Assembly: GCA_910589135.1 (NCBI GenBank)
Contig: CAJUSL010000005.1
Span: 10,510 to 38,348 of the forward strand
DNA length: 27,839 nucleotides
Reading direction: 5' to 3'
Source of the DNA: an uncultured Eggerthellaceae bacterium
GTDB lineage: Bacteria > Actinomycetota > Coriobacteriia > Coriobacteriales > Eggerthellaceae
Positions 23,349-27,839 of this stretch are shown here, in pieces (position 1 is the first letter of the stretch; each line of letters opens with the position of its first letter). A program made the translations under genes and the position numbers. Below the pieces are notes generated by a model. It saw only the letters and a program-made list of their open reading frames with translations. It was not told the origin of the DNA and searched no databases.

Positions 23349-24803
23349 ATGCGTATGGACTGGTCGCTGTTCACCGACCTCTACCAGCTGACGATGGCCC
23401 AGGGCTACTGGCTTTCCGGCAAGGAGTCAGAGCAGGCCACGTTCTCGATGCATTTCAGGAGCTACCCCTTCGACGGCGGCTATGCGGTCGCCTGCGGCAT
23501 GACGCAGCTCGCGCAGGTCGTCGACGAGTACGCCTTCGCCGCCGACGACATCGCCTACCTGCGGTCCGTCGAGGCCCCGAAGGGCGGCCCGCTGTTCGAC
23601 GCCGCCTTTCTTGACCACTTGTCCAACATGCGGCTTTCCGTCGACGTCGACGCCGTGCGGGAGGGGACGGTCGTGTTCCCGAACGAGCCTTTGGTGCGCG
23701 TGCAGGGGCCCATCATGCAGTGCCAGCTCATCGAGACGGCGCTGCTCAACGTCGTGAACTTCCAGACGCTCGTCGCCACGAAGGCGGCGCGCGTGTGCCG
23801 CGCCGCGAAGGGCGCCCCCGTCGCCGAGTTCGGCCTGCGCCGCGCGCAAGGGCTGGGAGGCGTCTGGGCGTCGCGCGCTGCGGTGGTGGGCGGCTGCGCC
23901 TCAACGTCGAACGTGCTTGCGGGCAAGATGTTCGACATTCCCGTGTCGGGGACGCATGCCCATTCGTGGGTCATGTCCTTCGACGACGAGCTTGAGTCGT
24001 TCCGCGAGTACGCGCGGCTGTTTCCCAACAACTGCACGCTGCTCGTCGACACCTTCGACGTGGAGCAGGGCGTCAGGAACGCCATTACGGTGGGCCTCGA
24101 GATGCGCGAGCGCGGCGAGAGGCTTGCCGGCATCCGCATCGATTCCGGCGACTTGGCGTGGCTTTCCAAGATGGCCAGGCGCATGCTGGACGAGGCCGGG
24201 TTCGAGGACGTGGGCATCGTGCTGTCGAATGATTTGGACGAGCGCACCATCAAGTCGATCCTCGACGAGGGGGCGCCTGTGGCGGCATGGGGCGTCGGCA
24301 CGAAGCTGGCGTGCGCCTACGACCAGCCCTCGCTCGGCGGCGTGTACAAGCTTTCCGCCGTGCGGCCCGATTCCGAGAGCGCGTGGAGCGACCGGCTGAA
24401 GGTGTCCGAGTCGGCGGCCAAGACCACCATCCCCGGCGTGCTGAACGTGCGCCGCTACTTCGACGAGGACGGCAAGATCGCCGGCGACATGGTATTCGAC
24501 GTATACGCCGGCGTCGACGGCGAGGAAGTAATCGTGGACCCGGTCGACCCGCTCAGGCGCAAGAAGCTCAAGGGGCTGCGCTGGACGCAGCTGCTGGTGC
24601 CCCTGGCGCGTGGCGGCCGCTCCGTGGACGATGCGCACGGCTCGGCCATGGAGGCGCAGGCCCGCGCGCGCGAGCAGCTGGAGACGCTCGACGAGACGCA
24701 GCTGCGCATGCTCAACCCGCACACCTATCCGGTCGGCTTCGAGCGCGGCCTGCACGACCGCCGAAGCTCGCTGGTCGCCAGAATGAGGAACATCTCCGAA
24801 TAG
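23349..24803 (+). CDS. pncB: Nicotinate phosphoribosyltransferase
   Basis: This enzyme joins nicotinate to PRPP in NAD salvage. The 484-residue protein has TDLYQLTMAQGYW at the N-terminus, EFGLRRAQG, GTHAHSWVMSF with H203 and H205 (the phosphorylated histidine region), RIDSGDLAWLSKMARRML, VLSNDLDE and WGVGTKLA. Length fits the long bacterial form. The start may be ATG 23349 or ATG 23355. Neither has a strong ribosome site, and GTAGG before 23349 would suit the second. Three bases separate it from the ricT stop, so it is in the same transcript. Confidence 0.92.
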   Translation: MRMDWSLFTDLYQLTMAQGYWLSGKESEQATFSMHFRSYPFDGGYAVACGMTQLAQVVDEYAFAADDIAYLRSVEAPKGGPLFDAAFLDHLSNMRLSVDVDAVREGTVVFPNEPLVRVQGPIMQCQLIETALLNVVNFQTLVATKAARVCRAAKGAPVAEFGLRRAQGLGGVWASRAAVVGGCASTSNVLAGKMFDIPVSGTHAHSWVMSFDDELESFREYARLFPNNCTLLVDTFDVEQGVRNAITVGLEMRERGERLAGIRIDSGDLAWLSKMARRMLDEAGFEDVGIVLSNDLDERTIKSILDEGAPVAAWGVGTKLACAYDQPSLGGVYKLSAVRPDSESAWSDRLKVSESAAKTTIPGVLNVRRYFDEDGKIAGDMVFDVYAGVDGEEVIVDPVDPLRRKKLKGLRWTQLLVPLARGGRSVDDAHGSAMEAQARAREQLETLDETQLRMLNPHTYPVGFERGLHDRRSSLVARMRNISE

Positions 24804-24841
24804 CGCCTGTATCCGCCATGCGCGACGATGAAAGGAAAGAC

Positions 24842-25768
24842 ATGCCGAACTGCCATCTGATCGTCGACTCCTGCAGCGACCTTCCGTTCGAGCTGGTCGA
24901 CCGCGAGGGGATAACGCTGCTCAAGTTCCCCTACATCCAGGACGGGGAGACCCATGACGACGACCTGTTCCAGAGCGTCTCTGCCAAGGACTTCTACGAG
25001 GGCATGAGGAAGGGCAAGGAGCCTTCCACCGCGCAGCTCTCGGTGCCGCTTTTGCAGGACACGTTCCGCGCGGCCGCGGAGGCCGGCGTCCCCACGGTGT
25101 ACCTCTCGTTCTCGAGCGGGCTTTCTGGCAGCTACGACGTGGCGATGCTGGTGCGCGACCAGATTCTCGAGGAGTACCCCGACTTCGAGCTGCACGTGGT
25201 GGACACGAAGCTCGCCTCGGTGGCCGAGGGCTTCCTCGTGTTCGAGGCCATCTCGCTTTGGGAGAAGGGCGCCACCGCCGAGGAGCTCGCCGCGTGGACC
25301 GAGGAGGCGCACAACTACATGGGGTGCGAGTTCATGGTGGAAGACCTCGACGCGCTCAAGCGTGGCGGCCGCATTCCCTCCAGCGTGGCCGTTGCGGGCG
25401 CGGCGCTGGACGTGAAGCCGCTTCTGACCATCGATTTGGAGGGCAAGCTGCAGCTGACCGGCGTGGCGCGCGGCCGCAAGAAGGCGATGCGCCACCTGGC
25501 CGAGCACTACGAGAAGAACGTGAACACCGACGGGCGCACGCGCTACGTCATGCTGGGCAACGCCGACTGCCCGAAGGACATGGAGCGCCTGAAGGGCATG
25601 ATTCAGAAGGCCGACCCCGACGCCCTGGTGATCGAGTCGTCCATCGGGCCCGTCATCGGCTCGCATACCGGCCCCGGCATGCTTGCGGTGGTGTTCTGGG
25701 GCGACGACAAGCGCGAGAACCTGTCGGTCGCCGACCGCATCGCGAAGCGCATCAAGGGGGACCGGTAA
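24842..25768 (+). CDS. DegV family fatty-acid-binding protein
   Basis: DegV proteins bind a fatty acid. In Firmicutes the FakB members present it to the kinase FakA for phosphorylation. The 308-residue protein shows HLIVDSCSDLP (5-15), PSTAQLS (61-67), SFSSGLSGSYDVA and EDLDALKRGGRIP, with the usual two-domain length. I chose ATG 24842 because AAAGGAAAG lies just upstream. ATG 24818 is in frame but less well placed. No FakA gene is in the window, so the lipid kinase partner, if any, is elsewhere. Its TAA overlaps the next gene's ATG. Confidence 0.9.
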   Translation: MPNCHLIVDSCSDLPFELVDREGITLLKFPYIQDGETHDDDLFQSVSAKDFYEGMRKGKEPSTAQLSVPLLQDTFRAAAEAGVPTVYLSFSSGLSGSYDVAMLVRDQILEEYPDFELHVVDTKLASVAEGFLVFEAISLWEKGATAEELAAWTEEAHNYMGCEFMVEDLDALKRGGRIPSSVAVAGAALDVKPLLTIDLEGKLQLTGVARGRKKAMRHLAEHYEKNVNTDGRTRYVMLGNADCPKDMERLKGMIQKADPDALVIESSIGPVIGSHTGPGMLAVVFWGDDKRENLSVADRIAKRIKGDR

Positions 25769-26781
25769 TGGCTGCGTACGCATTCAGGGGCAACGAGGCG
25801 TTCGCATCGGCGGTCGAAGGCCGGCTTGCGGACGCTGGCTTCGAGCGCGTCGAGGACGTTGCCGAAGCCGCGTTCGTCGTTACGTTCTGCACGTCCATGA
25901 CGGCGCTCGAGGACCTGTACTTCGGCGACGACGCGCTGGTGTCGACGGTGGGCGGGCAGGCCGTGGTGGTCGATGCCTCCGCGTGCACGCCCAACCTTGC
26001 GGCCGAGATCGCCGCGGTGTGCGCCGTGAGCGACGTTTCGATGGTGGCCGCGCCCCTCGTCGTGAGGAACAAGATGGCGCCGGACGCGTTCGCGCATGAC
26101 AACCTTGCCTGCTTCGCGGGTTCGGAAGGCGGCGGGGTCGACGACGCCATGCCGCTGCTCGAGGTACTGTACGGCGACGTGCAGGTGGTGGCGGACGCCG
26201 GGGCGGCCCAGCTTGCGCGGGCGGCCAGCACGATACAGAACACCGCCGAGATGGTCTCGGCGATAGAGGCGCTGTCCCTGTTCAAGGCGTGTTCGGCGTC
26301 GGCGTCGTCGGGAATCAACGTCAAGGCGCTCGTTCCGGACGCCACTTCACCCGAGGCCTCCTTCATCATCGAGGCCGTGCGCGGCGAGCGCTTCAAGGGC
26401 GACTACACGGTGGAGATGCTCATGAGCGAGCTGTCCGCCGCGATCATGACCGGCGACGATTACGAGACCATCCTTCCGCAGACGGAGGCGGCGTTCCACC
26501 TGTTCGAGCTGCTGGCGATGATCGGCGGGTCGGACATGTCCCCCGCCGCGCTGTCGCTGGTGTACGAAGGAGAGCCGTCGGGCGACGAGGGCGAGGGCGC
26601 AGGCGGCCGCGTCGACGCGCACGGGCTCGACTGGAGCCGCGTCGAGCAGCTGTACGGAAGCGGTGCGGCCGACGGCGCCGTGGAGGAGTACGGCAGCGAT
26701 TCGTTCCCGTTCGACGACGGGGACGGCGACCCCTACGACGATGACAACTTCGCGAGCGGCTTCGGGTACTCCATCAACTAG
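25768..26781 (+). CDS. Putative divergent beta-hydroxyacid dehydrogenase-like protein
   Basis: This 337-residue protein resembles the 3-hydroxyisobutyrate/6-phosphogluconate dehydrogenase superfamily only in parts. VVDASACTPNLAAEIA (67-82) matches the substrate-binding DxSxxxP segment. AAPLV and CFAGSEGG match later strands, and GAAQLARAASTIQN (145-158) aligns with the catalytic helix GxGxxxKxxNN. The expected lysine appears to be R151, and the asparagine pair is not kept. No GxGxxG nucleotide-binding start is present at the N-terminus. The last 70 residues are acidic (DDGDGDPYDDD). It starts at ATG 25768 by overlap with the degV stop. It may be a pseudoenzyme or a lineage-specific enzyme. 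I cannot name a substrate. Confidence 0.5.
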   Translation: MAAYAFRGNEAFASAVEGRLADAGFERVEDVAEAAFVVTFCTSMTALEDLYFGDDALVSTVGGQAVVVDASACTPNLAAEIAAVCAVSDVSMVAAPLVVRNKMAPDAFAHDNLACFAGSEGGGVDDAMPLLEVLYGDVQVVADAGAAQLARAASTIQNTAEMVSAIEALSLFKACSASASSGINVKALVPDATSPEASFIIEAVRGERFKGDYTVEMLMSELSAAIMTGDDYETILPQTEAAFHLFELLAMIGGSDMSPAALSLVYEGEPSGDEGEGAGGRVDAHGLDWSRVEQLYGSGAADGAVEEYGSDSFPFDDGDGDPYDDDNFASGFGYSIN

Positions 26782-26810
26782 CCGGTGCGGCTGCGGCCGC
26801 GGTCGGCTGC

Positions 26811-27806
26811 GTGGCGGCTTTGGTTTTCATGGCTGAGCGTGCCATAGAAGGCGGCCTTGCGGGCGCAGGCCCGAGGACGCCTGGCGGGCGTTGTCGGCTT
26901 TGCCCCCACCAGTGCGCCGTCGACCGCGGAAGCGGGGAGCTTGGCCTGTGCGGGACGGCCGGGCGCATGGTCGTGTCGCGGGCCGCGCTGCATTTCTGGG
27001 AGGAGCCGCCCATCAGCGGCGAGGCAGGCAGCGGGACCATCTTCTTCGCGGGCTGCAACCTGAAGTGCTGTTACTGCCAGAATGCGGCGATTTCGCGCGG
27101 CGGCGCCGGCAGGGAGGCCGGCGTGTCGGAAGTTGCGGCCATGATGCGCGACCTCGAACGGCAGGGCGCCATGAACGTGAACCTCGTCACTCCGACGCAT
27201 TTCTCCGACGCCGTGCGCGAGGCGGTTGCGGAAGCCAGGCGGTGCGGGCTTGCGGTTCCTGTCGTGTGGAACACCGGCGGATACGAGAGCGTGGGCAACA
27301 TCCGGCGCAACGACGGCTTCGTCGACGTGTATCTCACCGATTTCAAGTATTGCGACGACGCCTTGGCGAAGGCGTATTCCGGCGTCGCGGACTACCGGAC
27401 GGTGGCGGAGCGCGCGCTCGACGCCATGGTTGAAGGCGTCGGCGAGGTCGCTTGCGACGACTTCGGCGGCGTTGAGCGCATGACGCGCGGCGTGGTCGTG
27501 CGGCATCTGCTGCTGCCGGGGAGCCTGGACGACTCGAAGGCGGTGCTGCGGTTGCTGCGGCAACGGTACGGGAGCGACGTGCGCGTGTCCATCATGAACC
27601 AGTACACGCCGGTGCTGGCCACGGCTGCCGAGGCGGGGGATGCGCGGGCGAAGGCGGTGCTGGGACGGTTCCCGCAGCTTGCGAACGCCGTCTCGAAAAA
27701 GGAGTACGAGTCGCTGCTCGACTATGCCGACGCCATCGGGCTGGAGGACTATTTCTGGCAGGACGGCGAGACCTGCAAGGAGAGCTTCATCCCCGAGTTC
27801 GAGTAG
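26811..27806 (+). CDS. PflX-like radical SAM protein
   Basis: This protein of about 331 residues belongs to the radical SAM superfamily, closest in layout to PflX (COG1313), a relative of pyruvate formate-lyase activating enzyme. The cluster-binding motif is CNLKCCYC (C82, C86, C89). Before it lies a second cysteine set (C28, C31, C35, C47 in CRLCPHQC and LGLCG) that could bind another metal site. VTPTHF, VVWNTGGYES, YLTDFKY and RHLLLPG are further family blocks. The start is uncertain: GTG 26811 or ATG 26829, neither with a ribosome site. No glycyl radical enzyme is nearby, so its target is unknown. It is the last gene of the plus-strand run. Confidence 0.8.
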   Translation: MAALVFMAERAIEGGLAGAGPRTPGGRCRLCPHQCAVDRGSGELGLCGTAGRMVVSRAALHFWEEPPISGEAGSGTIFFAGCNLKCCYCQNAAISRGGAGREAGVSEVAAMMRDLERQGAMNVNLVTPTHFSDAVREAVAEARRCGLAVPVVWNTGGYESVGNIRRNDGFVDVYLTDFKYCDDALAKAYSGVADYRTVAERALDAMVEGVGEVACDDFGGVERMTRGVVVRHLLLPGSLDDSKAVLRLLRQRYGSDVRVSIMNQYTPVLATAAEAGDARAKAVLGRFPQLANAVSKKEYESLLDYADAIGLEDYFWQDGETCKESFIPEFE

Positions 27807-27829
27807 CACGAGGCGGTAGGGCGTCATGC

Positions 27830-27838
27830 TGCTATAAT
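27830..27838 (+). promoter_or_regulatory. Extended -10 promoter at the window edge
   Basis: TGC followed by TATAAT (27833-27838) is a perfect extended -10 element, 24 bases after the radical SAM gene stop. It probably drives a gene beyond the window. No good -35 is visible. Confidence 0.45.
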
Positions 27839-27839
27839 C

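Overview
The window reads as a high-GC, gene-dense piece of an anaerobic actinobacterial genome, most likely class Coriobacteriia (Eggerthellaceae-like). This placement is inferred from the gene set: ThyX instead of ThyA, an archaeal-style topoisomerase I with several C4 zinc fingers, two-subunit class I fumarase beside a malic enzyme, an LCP protein, a RicT/PSP1 protein with a long basic tail, and DUF4422-GT8 glycosyltransferases. There is no rRNA, tRNA, CRISPR array or insertion sequence that I can see, and no gene-free stretch longer than about 160 bases.

Layout. (1) Bases 1 to about 200 look like a composite of unrelated fragments: the end of atpH and start of atpA, then the start of xpt, then the 5' part of an acyltransferase on the other strand. 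The joins fall in stretches of about 21 bases that fit both neighbours, which suggests an assembly chimera. (2) About 200-9983 is a cell-surface glycopolymer region: acyltransferase-3 fragment, DUF4422-GT8 fusion, GT8 enzyme, WecA/TagO-type initiating transferase, GlfT2-like GT2 enzyme, membrane-anchored polysaccharide deacetylase, LCP ligase and GalE. Together these could start, extend, modify and attach a wall polymer. (3) 9991-11280 holds a stand-alone HPt protein and a methyltransferase on the minus strand. (4) 11364-13246 is a thyX-yqhQ pair. (5) 13339-14466 is a compositionally different Fic gene. Its stop codon lies inside a striking nested palindrome. (6) topA follows on the minus strand. 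(7) The fumarase subunit genes (minus) diverge from malic enzyme (plus) across a short intergenic region with a perfect 7-3-7 inverted repeat. (8) 18815-27806 is one tightly packed plus-strand run: malic enzyme, tmk, holB, ricT, pncB, degV, a dehydrogenase-like protein and a PflX-like radical SAM protein, with several stop/start overlaps.

Working together. Fumarase and malic enzyme would carry fumarate through malate to pyruvate with NAD(P)H production. ThyX and Tmk are consecutive steps to dTDP. HolB is a clamp-loader subunit. I did not find a clearly new multi-gene system. The best leads are the Fic-associated nested palindrome, the shared fum/malic operator candidate, the predicted leaderless GT2 mRNA, the dehydrogenase-like protein lacking expected catalytic and nucleotide-binding features, and the RNA-binding-like tail of RicT. 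The left-end chimera is a data-quality warning rather than biology.
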